Assembly (NCBI GenBank): GCA_910587875.1
Contig: CAJUOD010000121.1
Coordinates: 1-8,089, forward strand
From: an uncultured Oscillibacter sp.
GTDB taxonomy: Bacteria; Bacillota; Clostridia; Oscillospirales; Oscillospiraceae
Reading direction: 5' to 3'
DNA: 8,089 bases
Below, one piece after another: positions 1-8,074 of the stretch (positions are counted from its first letter, which is position 1; each line of letters starts with the position of its first letter). Made by a program: the position numbers and the translations under genes. A model generated the notes under the pieces. The model ran no database searches, had not been told where the DNA came from, and saw nothing but the letters and a program-made list of their open reading frames with translations.

Positions 1-1389
1 GGCGGACAGCTCCTCCGACTTCTCGATGGACACGGTGCCCACCAGCACGGGCTGGCCCTTGGCGTGGCACTCCTTGATCTGCTCCACCACGGCCCGGTAC
101 TTGCCCGCCTGGGTCTTGTACACCGCGTCGGGCTGGTCCACCCGGGCCAGGGGCCGGTTGGTGGGGATTTCCACAATGTCCAGGCTGTAGATGGCTCCAA
201 ACTCCTCCTCCTCGGTCATGGCCGTGCCGGTCATGCCGGAGAGCTTGTCGTAGAGCCGGAAGTAGTTCTGGAAGGTGATGGTGGCCAGGGTCCGGTTTTC
301 GCTGTTGACGTTCACGTGTTCCTTGGCCTCGATGGCCTGGTGGAGCCCGTTGGAGTACCGGCGGCCGAACATCAGGCGGCCGGTGAACTCGTCCACGATG
401 ATGACTTCCCCGTCCTTGACCACGTAGTCGATGTCCCGTTTCATGGTCCCGTGGGCCTTCAGGGCCTGGTTGATGTGGTGGCTGACGGTGGAGTTGGAGG
501 GGTCGGAGAGGTTTTCCACGTGGAAGTACTCCTCCGCCTTGGCGATGCCCCGGGCGGTGAGGGTGGCGGTTTTGGCCTTTTCGTCCACCACGTAGTCCGC
601 GTCGATGTCCGCGGCCTCCTCTTCCTTGTTGTCCACCTGGACGACCACCTGCTTTTTGAGCTTCGCCACGAACATCTCCGTCAGATCGTACATCTGGGTG
701 GACTTCTCCCCCTGGCCGGAGATGATGAGGGGCGTCCGGGCCTCGTCGATGAGGATAGAGTCCACCTCGTCCACGATGGCGAAGGAGTGGCCCCGCTGGA
801 CCAGCTCCTGGGAGTAGATGCACATGTTATCCCGGAGGTAGTCGAAGCCCATTTCGTTGTTGGTTCCGTAGGTGATGTCGGCGGCGTAGGCCTCCTGGCG
901 CTGCTTGGAGGTCAGGCCGTGGACAATCAGGCCCACCTTGAGCCCCAGAAAGCGGTGGACCTTGCCCATCCACTCCGAGTCGCGCTTGGCCAGGTAGTCG
1001 TTCACCGTGACGATGTGGACCCCCTTCCCAGCCAGGGCGTTCAGGTAGGCGGGCAGGGTGGCCACCAGGGTCTTGCCTTCGCCGGTCTTCATCTCCGCGA
1101 TGCGCCCCTGGTGGAGGACGATGCCGCCCACCAGCTGCACCCGGTAGGGCCGGAGGCCCAGCACCCGGTCCGACGCCTCCCGCACGGTGGCGAAGGCCTC
1201 GGGCAGGATGTCGTCCAGGGTCTCGCCGTTTTCCAGGCGGCCCTTGAACTCCGCCGTCTTCGCCTGGAGCTGGGCGTCCGTCATGGCCTTGTACTCGTCG
1301 GCCATGGCCTCGATTTTGTCCGCGATGGGGTAAATGGATTTCAGCTCCCGGGAGCTGTAGTCGCCGAAAATTTTCTGCATCAGGCCCAT
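1..1389 (-). CDS. secA: Protein translocase subunit SecA, N-terminal part (3' end cut by window edge)
   Basis: SecA is the cytoplasmic ATPase that pushes preproteins through the SecYEG channel. The reading frame starts with ATG at 1389 and stays open for 463 codons to the left edge, so about half of a normal SecA of 800-900 residues is present. Translation begins MGLMQKIFGDYSSRELKS, a typical SecA N-terminus. The Walker A motif MKTGEGKT lies at residues 100-107, and the Walker B region DEVDSILIDEARTP starts at D207. The preprotein cross-linking domain follows (roughly 220-370), then MTGTA at 386-390 and the start of the second nucleotide-binding domain (VGTVSIEKSEE near 450-460). The rest of that domain, the helical scaffold and the C-terminal tail lie outside. 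An AAAGGAAG ribosome binding site (1409-1402) sits 12 bases before the ATG. The gene is divergent from the nuclease gene at 1655. Identification is by motif and overall sequence recognition. No frameshift or missing catalytic residue is seen in this part. Confidence 0.97.
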   Translation of the reverse strand, partial: MGLMQKIFGDYSSRELKSIYPIADKIEAMADEYKAMTDAQLQAKTAEFKGRLENGETLDDILPEAFATVREASDRVLGLRPYRVQLVGGIVLHQGRIAEMKTGEGKTLVATLPAYLNALAGKGVHIVTVNDYLAKRDSEWMGKVHRFLGLKVGLIVHGLTSKQRQEAYAADITYGTNNEMGFDYLRDNMCIYSQELVQRGHSFAIVDEVDSILIDEARTPLIISGQGEKSTQMYDLTEMFVAKLKKQVVVQVDNKEEEAADIDADYVVDEKAKTATLTARGIAKAEEYFHVENLSDPSNSTVSHHINQALKAHGTMKRDIDYVVKDGEVIIVDEFTGRLMFGRRYSNGLHQAIEAKEHVNVNSENRTLATITFQNYFRLYDKLSGMTGTAMTEEEEFGAIYSLDIVEIPTNRPLARVDQPDAVYKTQAGKYRAVVEQIKECHAKGQPVLVGTVSIEKSEELSA

Positions 1390-1419
1390 GATTCGTTGAA
1401 ACTTCCTTTCTATTGTTCC

Positions 1420-1437
1420 GCCGTTCCAGGGGACGGC
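1420..1437 (-). repeat. Small inverted repeat in the secA leader
   Basis: GCCGT (1420-1424) and ACGGC (1433-1437) are perfect inverted arms separated by 8 bases, in the untranslated leader just upstream of the secA ribosome binding site. It could form a short 5-bp hairpin in secA mRNA. There is no T run after it, so it is not a terminator. A functional role is speculative. Confidence 0.3.
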
Positions 1438-1465
1438 TTAAAAGTTTTCATAATAAAACAAGCAT

Positions 1466-1494
1466 AGCTTACCACAGTTTTCCCTGGAATGCAA
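1466..1494 (-). promoter_or_regulatory. Candidate secA promoter
   Basis: On the minus strand, TTGCAT (1494-1489) is followed after 17 bases by TAAGCT (1471-1466), which is preceded by TGG and so resembles an extended -10 element. An overlapping alternative -10, TATGCT (1466-1461), has a better hexamer but a weak -35 partner. The region is AT-rich and correctly placed, about 70-80 bases before the secA start. The hexamers are only partial matches, so the exact site is uncertain. Confidence 0.35.
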
Positions 1495-1593
1495 AGGAAA
1501 TTGGGGGCTTCCGAAAAAAATTCACAAAGGAAAGGCCCCTTTCAGGGTGGTCCGGCATTTTCTCTAAACTGGGCAAAATCATCGGATTGTTCC

Positions 1594-1622
1594 TTGTATA
1601 TTCCGTCAAAATGTGTTACAAT
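1594..1622 (+). promoter_or_regulatory. Probable sigma-A promoter of the four-gene operon
   Basis: TTGTAT (1594-1599), a 17-base spacer and TACAAT (1617-1622) make a plausible promoter. The TGT before the -10 gives an extended -10, which would compensate for the weak -35. The predicted start is near 1629, leaving a leader of about 25 bases that holds a strong AAGGAGG ribosome binding site (1640-1646), 8 bases before the ATG at 1655. No other promoter candidate is evident before the cluster. Confidence 0.6.
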
Positions 1623-1654
1623 GATTTGTACTAAGAGATAAGGAGGGCCCCCAT

Positions 1655-3256
1655 ATGAAGCTCAGCTTTTACGGCGCGGACCAATGCGTCACCGGAAGCT
1701 GCCACTGCCTGGAGATCAACGACACCCGCATTCTCATCGACTGCGGCCTTCAGCAGGGCCGGGACGAGGTCTCCAACGGCGAATTTCCCTTCGCCGCCAA
1801 CACCATAGACTATGTGTTGGTAACCCACGCCCACATCGACCACTCCGGCCGGATCCCCATGCTCATCAAGCAGGGCTTCAAGGGCCGCATCCTCACCACC
1901 CGCCTCACCGCCCAGCTGCTGGAGATCATGCTGCTGGACTCCGCCCACATCCAGGAGCAGGACGCGGAGTGGAAAAACCGCAAGGGCGAGCGCTCCGGCG
2001 CCCCCCGCACCGAGCCCCTCTACACCGTGGAGGACGCGGAGCGGGTCAAGGACTTCATGGTCATCTGCGAGTACGGAGAGCTCATCAACCTCTGCGAGGG
2101 CGTGGACATTGAGTTCACCGACGCGGGGCACCTGCTGGGCTCCGCCTTCGTGGCCATGGACCTGCGGGAAAACGGGGTGAAAAAGAGCATCGTCTTCTCC
2201 GGGGACATCGGCAACATCAACCAGCCCGTCATCCGGGACCCGGTGCAGCTGGCGGGGGCGGACTACGTGGTGATGGAGTCCACCTACGGCGACCGGAATC
2301 ACCCGGAGAGCTGGGGCTACACCGACGAGCTGGCCCGGATTATCGACGAGACCATGGCCCGGGGGGGCAACGTCATCATCCCCTCCTTTGCCGTGGGCCG
2401 GACCCAGGAGCTTCTGTACTTCATCCGGGAGATCAAGGAGCAGCACATGGTGAACTCCTGCCCGGACTTCCCGGTGTACATCGACTCCCCCCTGGCGAAA
2501 AAGGCCACGTCCATCTTCGACGGGGACCTCCGGGGCTACATGGACCACGACGCGGTCTGGCTGGTGCGGAAGGGCAAGAACATGTTCCGCTTCCCCAACC
2601 TCTACGCCACGGAGACCAGCGAGGAGTCCAAGGCCCTCAACGAGGACCGGACCCCCAAGGTGATCATCTCCGCCTCCGGCATGTGCGACGCGGGCCGCAT
2701 CCGGCACCACCTGAAGCACAACCTCTGGCGTCCCGAGTGCACGGTCCTCTTCGTGGGCTTCCAGGGAGAGGGCACCCTGGGCCGCCAGCTCCTGGAGGGC
2801 GCGGAGAGCGTGAAGCTCTTCGGCGAGGAGATCACCGTCCGGGCCCATCTGGAGAACTTCACCGGCTTAAGCTCCCACGCGGACCGGGACCACCTGCTGA
2901 AGTGGATCACCGGCTTCCAGAACCCCAAGCCCCAGCACGTCTTTGTGGTCCACGGGGACCGGGAAGTGGCACCCCACTTCGCCCAGACCCTGGAGAATAT
3001 GGGCATCTCCGCCCACGCCCCCCAGTACACGGAGGTCTACGACCTGGCGGCGGGGGTCATCCTGGAGCGGGGCTACCTGCCGGAGCGGAAGGTCAAGGTG
3101 GTCAGCGGCTCCAAGGGCGCGCCGGCCTACGAGCGCCTGGCGTCCGTGGGCAACATGCTCACCGAGTTCATCAAGCGCAGCAAGGGCCGGGACAACAAGT
3201 CCCTGGCACGGTACGCGGCGGAGCTGCGGCAGCTGCTTGAAAAGTGGGAAGCCTAA
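1655..3256 (+). CDS. Metallo-beta-lactamase/beta-CASP ribonuclease-like protein
   Basis: A 533-residue predicted cytoplasmic nuclease with no signal peptide or membrane segment. The metallo-beta-lactamase core carries the zinc-binding HAHIDH at 58-63, H159 in GHLLGSA and D184 in SGDIG. The beta-CASP hallmark acidic residue is E208 in MESTYGDR. The later beta-CASP/RNA-specificity signatures include SASGMCDAGRIRHHL, GFQGEGTLGRQLL, H408 in LSSHADRDHL and H433 in VVHGDREV. All expected metal ligands are present, so an active zinc-dependent RNase is likely. The family includes CPSF-73 and the Thermus TTHA0252 RNase. The architecture (RNA-specificity motif near 335-410, tail of about 80 residues) fits that branch better than RNase J, which has a separate C-terminal domain. 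The tail (about 455-533) is basic and helical in character and may contact RNA or mediate dimers. First gene of the operon; the strong ribosome binding site fixes the ATG. Substrate is unknown. Confidence 0.93.
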   Translation: MKLSFYGADQCVTGSCHCLEINDTRILIDCGLQQGRDEVSNGEFPFAANTIDYVLVTHAHIDHSGRIPMLIKQGFKGRILTTRLTAQLLEIMLLDSAHIQEQDAEWKNRKGERSGAPRTEPLYTVEDAERVKDFMVICEYGELINLCEGVDIEFTDAGHLLGSAFVAMDLRENGVKKSIVFSGDIGNINQPVIRDPVQLAGADYVVMESTYGDRNHPESWGYTDELARIIDETMARGGNVIIPSFAVGRTQELLYFIREIKEQHMVNSCPDFPVYIDSPLAKKATSIFDGDLRGYMDHDAVWLVRKGKNMFRFPNLYATETSEESKALNEDRTPKVIISASGMCDAGRIRHHLKHNLWRPECTVLFVGFQGEGTLGRQLLEGAESVKLFGEEITVRAHLENFTGLSSHADRDHLLKWITGFQNPKPQHVFVVHGDREVAPHFAQTLENMGISAHAPQYTEVYDLAAGVILERGYLPERKVKVVSGSKGAPAYERLASVGNMLTEFIKRSKGRDNKSLARYAAELRQLLEKWEA

Positions 3257-3267
3257 GCGCCTCACCT

Positions 3268-4653
3268 ATGGAATACTTGAAAAACGGCCAGGTCCGCACC
3301 GCCCTAGTGGAGGGCTATTCCAGCGAGGGCTATGGCGTCGTCCGGCTGGACGGCGCTGTGGTCTTCGTGCCCCGGGCCGTCCGGGGGGAGCGGATCGACC
3401 TGAAGATCGTCCGGGTGATGAAGACCCACGCCCTGGGGGAGGTCGTGAAAGTCCACACGCCCTCCCCGGAGCGGACCGCCCCGGACTGCCCTTACTACGG
3501 CAAATGCGGCGGCTGTGATTTCCGCCACCTCTCCTACACGGAGGAGCTCTGGGCCAAGCGCCAGCGGGTTCAGGACGCCTTGGCCCGCATCGGCGGCTCC
3601 GGCATCCAGGTGGAGGAAATTCTGGGGGCCAAAAACCCGGACCACTACCGCAACAAATGCCAGTACCCCGTGGGGCCCCAGGGGGAGATCGGCTTCTTCC
3701 GGGCCCGGACCCACCGGGTGGTGCCGGTGGACCGGTGCCTCCTCCAGCCGGAGGTCTGCGACCGGACGGCCCGCGCCGTGGGCGGCTGGATGAAGCGCTA
3801 TAAAATCCCCGCCTATGACGAAGCCACGGGCCGGGGGTTGATTCGCCATGTCTACGTGCGGACCAACCGGAGGGGCGAGAGCCTCTGCTGCGTGGTAGCC
3901 AACGGGCGGAAGGTCCCCCGGGAGGCGGAGCTGGCCGCCCTGGTGCTGGCCGCCGCGCCCAAGACCCTGGGCGTGGTGCTGAACGTGAACACGAAAAAGG
4001 GCAACGTCATCCTGGGAGACCAGTATCGGACCCTCTGGGGACAGGACTTTTTGATGGATACCCTCTGCGGCCTGGAGTTCCGGCTGTCCGTGCCCTCCTT
4101 CTACCAGGTGAACCGGGACCAGGCGGAGATCCTCTACGGCAAGGCGCTGGAGTTCGCCGCCCTGACGGGGTCGGAGACGGCCCTGGACCTCTACTGCGGC
4201 GCGGGGACCATCACGCTATGCCTGGCGGGCCGGGCCAAAAGGGCCATCGGCGCGGAGATTGTCCCCGCCGCCATCCGGGACGCCCGGGAAAACGCGGAGC
4301 GGAACGGCGTGAAAAACGCGGAGTTCTTCTGCGGCGACGCGGCGGACACGGCGGCCATGCTGTCCGCCCAGGGCCTGCGGCCGGACGTGATTACCGTGGA
4401 CCCGCCCCGGAAGGGACTTGCGCCGGAGGTCGTCGCCTCGGCAGCGGCCATGGGACCGGAGCGGATCGTGTACGTGTCCTGCGACCCGGGGACCCTGGGG
4501 CGGGACGTGAAGCTGTTCGCGGAAAAAGGCTACCGGGCCGTCCGGGCGGCGGCGGTAGACATGTTCCCGGGGACGCGGCATGTGGAGTCGGTAGTCCTTT
4601 TGACCCGGCAGACGCCGGAGGGATCGGCCGCCGGTACGCCCGGAAACGCTTGA
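3268..4653 (+). CDS. rlmD: 23S rRNA (uracil-C5)-methyltransferase, RlmD/RumA/RlmCD family
   Basis: A 461-residue SAM-dependent enzyme that makes 5-methyluridine in RNA. Residues about 1-60 look like a TRAM RNA-binding domain. C74, C80, C83 and C157 match the spacing of the four [4Fe-4S] ligands of RumA. The SAM-binding loop is DLYCGAGT (from D307), followed by DPPRKG (from D378), the catalytic nucleophile C405 in YVSCDPGT, and the general base E440 in HVESVV. In E. coli RlmD targets U1939, while in Bacillus one enzyme (RlmCD) modifies both U747 and U1939, so dual specificity is possible here. ATG 3268 is preferred over an in-frame GTG at 3244, which would overlap the upstream gene by 13 bp. 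Neither start has a good ribosome binding site, and the 11-bp gap suggests translational coupling to the nuclease gene. tRNA U54 methylation by a paralogue of this family cannot be excluded. Confidence 0.93.
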   Translation: MEYLKNGQVRTALVEGYSSEGYGVVRLDGAVVFVPRAVRGERIDLKIVRVMKTHALGEVVKVHTPSPERTAPDCPYYGKCGGCDFRHLSYTEELWAKRQRVQDALARIGGSGIQVEEILGAKNPDHYRNKCQYPVGPQGEIGFFRARTHRVVPVDRCLLQPEVCDRTARAVGGWMKRYKIPAYDEATGRGLIRHVYVRTNRRGESLCCVVANGRKVPREAELAALVLAAAPKTLGVVLNVNTKKGNVILGDQYRTLWGQDFLMDTLCGLEFRLSVPSFYQVNRDQAEILYGKALEFAALTGSETALDLYCGAGTITLCLAGRAKRAIGAEIVPAAIRDARENAERNGVKNAEFFCGDAADTAAMLSAQGLRPDVITVDPPRKGLAPEVVASAAAMGPERIVYVSCDPGTLGRDVKLFAEKGYRAVRAAAVDMFPGTRHVESVVLLTRQTPEGSAAGTPGNA

Positions 4654-4670
4654 ATCAGGGGTTGCAGAAT

Positions 4671-5141
4671 ATGACAAGGATACTGTTCGTCTGCCATGGC
4701 AATATCTGCCGGAGTCCCATGGGGGAATTTATCATGAAGGACCTGGCGGCAAAGGCCGGGCTGGAGGACCAATTCCACATCGCCTCCGCCGCCACCAGCT
4801 CCGAGGAGCTGGGCTGTCCCGTCTATCCCCCGGCCCGCCGCAAGCTGGCGGAGCACGGCATCAGCTGCGCCGGGAAAACCGCCCGGCAGCTCCGGCGGGA
4901 GGACTACGCCGCCTGGGACCTGCTCCTGGGCATGGACCGGGCCAACCTGCGGAACATGACGCGCATCTGCGGCGGCGATCCGGAGGGGAAGATCCACGCC
5001 CTGCTGGAGTACGCGGGCCACCCCGGCGACGAGGTGGCCGACCCCTGGTACACCGGGGATTTTGAGGCCGCCTGGCGGGATATTTCAGCGGGCTGCCGGG
5101 GCCTTCTAAAGGTCCTGACGGAGAGAGGAGACGCGCTGTGA
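4671..5141 (+). CDS. Low-molecular-weight protein-tyrosine phosphatase
   Basis: A 156-residue cytoplasmic phosphatase of normal length for the family. The P-loop C-x5-R-S is CHGNICRS, with nucleophile C8 and R14 close to the N-terminus. The general acid is D124 in the DPWYTGDF loop, and the hydrophobic aromatic pair W126/Y127 follows it, as in tyrosine phosphatases. Position 12 in the P-loop is Ile, the residue found in phosphotyrosine-specific members; the arginine phosphatase YwlE has Thr there. This favours tyrosine over phosphoarginine as substrate (inference from one residue). The gene lies 17 bases after rlmD, with AGGGG (4656-4660) 10 bases before the ATG, and overlaps cutC by 4 bases. 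No tyrosine kinase or polysaccharide genes are nearby, so its partner is unknown. Confidence 0.95.
   Translation: MTRILFVCHGNICRSPMGEFIMKDLAAKAGLEDQFHIASAATSSEELGCPVYPPARRKLAEHGISCAGKTARQLRREDYAAWDLLLGMDRANLRNMTRICGGDPEGKIHALLEYAGHPGDEVADPWYTGDFEAAWRDISAGCRGLLKVLTERGDAL
5126..5130 (+). promoter_or_regulatory. Ribosome binding site supporting the GTG start of cutC
   Basis: AGGAG ends 7 bases before GTG 5138, inside the 3' end of the phosphatase gene. The nearby ATG at 5145 is in a different frame, so the GTG is the supported start. The four-base GTGA overlap indicates coupled translation. Confidence 0.6.
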
Positions 5142-5905
5142 GCTATGGATTCATCGAGGGCTGCGTGGACTCCCACGCCTCCGCCCTGGCCGCCTGCCGG
5201 GCCGGAGCGGACCGGCTGGAGCTCTGCGCAAACCTCTCCATCGGCGGCACCACCCCCTCCCCCGGCCTGTTTCAGCAGGTCCGGCGGGACTGCGACGTGA
5301 AGATCAACGTCCTCATCCGTCCCCGCTTCGGCGACTTCCTCTACGACCGGGCGGAGGTGGAGGAGATGGAGGACTGCGTCCGCCGCTTCTGGGACCTGGG
5401 AGCCGACGGCGTGGTCCTGGGGGCCCTGACTCCCGAGGGGACGCTGGATGAGGCGGTCATGTCCCGCCTGATGTGGGCCGCCGGGGACATGGAGGTCACC
5501 CTCCACCGGGCCTTCGACATGACCCGGGACCCGCTGGAAGCCCTGGTGTCCGCCATCCGCCTGGGCTGCCGGACCATCCTCACCTCCGGGCAGGAACAGG
5601 ACGCCCTCTCCGGAGCGGAGACCCTGCGGGTCCTCCAAAAGCGGGCCATGGGGCGTATAAACATCATGGCGGGCTGCGGCGTGCGGCGGGAGAGTATCCG
5701 GGAAATCCACCAGCGGACGGGGGTCCATATCTTCCACACCTCCGGGCGGCGGGGCCCCGTGGACAGCGGCATGATCTACCGGAAGCCCACGGTCTCCATG
5801 GGCCTGCCCTCCCTGCCGGAGTATGAGCTGTGGAGGACGGACGAGGAGGAGTTCCGGGCCTGCGCGGAGATTGTGCATGGGCTTGCGCCTTCCCTTGAAG
5901 AATAA
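5138..5905 (+). CDS. cutC: CutC family TIM-barrel protein
   Basis: A 255-residue, full-length member of the CutC family (E. coli CutC is about 248), predicted cytoplasmic. Family signatures in order: AGADRLELCANLSIGGTTPSPG at 22-43 (with C30), LIRPRFGDF at 59-67, GVVLGALTPEGTLD, TLHRAFDM with H123 and D127, ILTSGQEQDAL, INIMAGCGVR and IFHTSG. The second cysteine of the E. coli EICCYS segment is replaced here (EGCVDS, C9). CutC was named for copper tolerance in E. coli, but that role is disputed and the biochemical activity is not firmly established, so copper handling should not be assumed. No copper ATPase, chaperone or CsoR/CopY-like gene is in the window. Last gene of the plus-strand operon. 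Start is GTG, overlapping the phosphatase stop by 4 bp; the terminator follows 5 bases after the stop. Confidence 0.93.
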   Translation: MSYGFIEGCVDSHASALAACRAGADRLELCANLSIGGTTPSPGLFQQVRRDCDVKINVLIRPRFGDFLYDRAEVEEMEDCVRRFWDLGADGVVLGALTPEGTLDEAVMSRLMWAAGDMEVTLHRAFDMTRDPLEALVSAIRLGCRTILTSGQEQDALSGAETLRVLQKRAMGRINIMAGCGVRRESIREIHQRTGVHIFHTSGRRGPVDSGMIYRKPTVSMGLPSLPEYELWRTDEEEFRACAEIVHGLAPSLEE

Positions 5906-5910
5906 AGAAG

Positions 5911-5940
5911 CGGCGCCCGCTGACGCGGGCGCCGTTATTT
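5911..5940. terminator. Shared bidirectional intrinsic terminator between cutC and groEL
   Basis: CGGCGCCCGC (5911-5920) and GCGGGCGCCG (5925-5934) form a perfect 10-bp GC stem around the tetraloop TGAC. On the plus strand it is followed by TTATTTTT (5935-5942), a good terminator for the cutC operon. Read from the groEL side, the stem is followed by CTTCTTTATTCTT, a weaker U-rich tract. The stem lies 5 bases after the cutC stop and about 20 bases beyond the groEL stop, so it plausibly ends both convergent transcripts, with plus-strand termination the stronger. Confidence 0.9.
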
Positions 5941-5955
5941 TTGCGTTTCTTTGGC

Positions 5956-7578
<1,623 letters not shown>

Positions 7579-7619
7579 AGTAAATCGTTACCTCCCGATG
7601 ATTTGATAAAATGAAGTGT

Positions 7620-7904
7620 TTACTCTACAATCGCCAAGATATCGCCCTGGCGGACCACAGTGTATTCCACGTCCTCCAGCTTCACCTTCGTTCCGGCGTA
7701 CTGGCTGGTGATGACCTTGTCTCCGGGCTTCACCGTCATGGTGACTTCCTTGCCGTCCACGGTGCCGCCGGGGCCCACGGAGATGACTTCGGCCACGGAG
7801 GGCTTTTCCTTGGCGGAGCCGGTGAGGATGATGCCGCCCTTGGTGGTCTCCTCGGTCTCCACCATCTTCAGGATGACGCGGTCTGCAAGCGGGGTGAGTT
7901 TCAT
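7620..7904 (-). CDS. groES: 10 kDa co-chaperonin GroES
   Basis: A 94-residue co-chaperonin, normal family length, that forms the heptameric lid on GroEL. It begins MKLTPLADRVILKMVE and contains the mobile loop ETEETTKGGIILTG (about 16-29), with the I25-I26-L27 tripeptide that docks on the GroEL apical domain. The later VGPG, VKPGDKVI and YAGTKVK segments form the beta-barrel, and the end is GDILAIVE. A strong AAGGAGG (7919-7913) sits 8 bases before ATG 7904. First gene of the operon and immediately downstream of the CIRCE operator, so heat-inducible expression through HrcA is expected. Confidence 0.99.
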   Translation of the reverse strand: MKLTPLADRVILKMVETEETTKGGIILTGSAKEKPSVAEVISVGPGGTVDGKEVTMTVKPGDKVITSQYAGTKVKLEDVEYTVVRQGDILAIVE

Positions 7905-7943
7905 GTTGGGTTCCTCCTTATAATATTAAAATTTGAAAAAACG

Positions 7944-7988
7944 TAATCACTGTTAGCACTCAAATACCCGGAGTGCTAACAGTGATTA
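7944..7988 (-). promoter_or_regulatory. CIRCE operator (HrcA binding site) within an extended palindrome
   Basis: TTAGCACTC (7953-7961), 9 spacer bases, and GAGTGCTAA (7971-7979) are an exact match to the CIRCE consensus, the binding site of the heat-shock repressor HrcA. The symmetry continues a further 9 bp on each side without mismatch: TAATCACTG (7944-7952) pairs with CAGTGATTA (7980-7988), giving 18-bp arms. Its upstream end overlaps the last base of the groES -10 box, so a bound HrcA dimer would block polymerase. Downstream on the minus strand, CG is followed by six Ts (7941-7936). Type-wise it is an operator; the additional symmetry is discussed in the findings. Confidence 0.97.
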
Positions 7989-8016
7989 TCATAGTACAGC
8001 CGCCCCCATTTGTAAA
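7988..8016 (-). promoter_or_regulatory. groES-groEL promoter (sigma-A type)
   Basis: On the minus strand TTTACA (8016-8011), a 17-base spacer (8010-7994) and TATGAT (7993-7988) match sigma-A hexamers at 5 of 6 positions each, with ideal spacing. The likely transcription start is G7980 or A7983, which places the CIRCE core within the first 30 transcribed bases, the usual arrangement for HrcA-controlled groE operons. Confidence 0.88.
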
Positions 8017-8073
8017 GGGGATTTTTCTCAAAAGTTATGAAGAATTTGTAAATTCCAGCTTGTTGTTTACAAA
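8009..8073. repeat. Three copies of the 8-mer TTTACAAA upstream of groES
   Basis: On the minus strand TTTACAAA occurs at 8016-8009 (containing the -35 hexamer) and at 8052-8045. A third copy is inverted, at 8066-8073 on the plus strand. The two outer copies form an inverted repeat with a 13-base spacer. The segment is AT-rich, which raises the chance expectation, so a regulatory role is only suggested. Beyond these repeats and the possible Spo0A box, nothing else is seen in 8017-8089. Confidence 0.4.
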
Positions 8074-8074
8074 A

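Noticed and set aside
1444..1459. GTTTT/AAAAC inverted repeat upstream of secA
   Set aside because: A 5-bp, almost purely A/T repeat in an AT-rich region is expected by chance.
64..1467. Long plus-strand open frame of 467 codons
   Set aside because: It is antisense to secA; the minus-strand frame carries clear SecA motifs. The plus-strand translation is rich in G, V, L, H and D, typical of a high-GC shadow, and shows no recognisable domain.
1530..1543. Palindrome GAAAGGCCCCTTTC in the secA/nuclease intergenic region
   Set aside because: The arms are 6 bp with a 2-base centre, too tight for a stable hairpin, and the T-rich stretch on the minus strand is several bases away. No known operator is matched.
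1631..2848. Minus-strand open frame of 405 codons
   Set aside because: It is a shadow of the beta-CASP nuclease gene, whose plus-strand motifs and ribosome binding site are unambiguous.
4218..4670. N-terminal extension of the phosphatase frame into rlmD
   Set aside because: The in-frame sequence upstream of ATG 4671 overlaps rlmD and reads as low-complexity shadow. LMW phosphatases start a few residues before the P-loop cysteine, as ATG 4671 gives.
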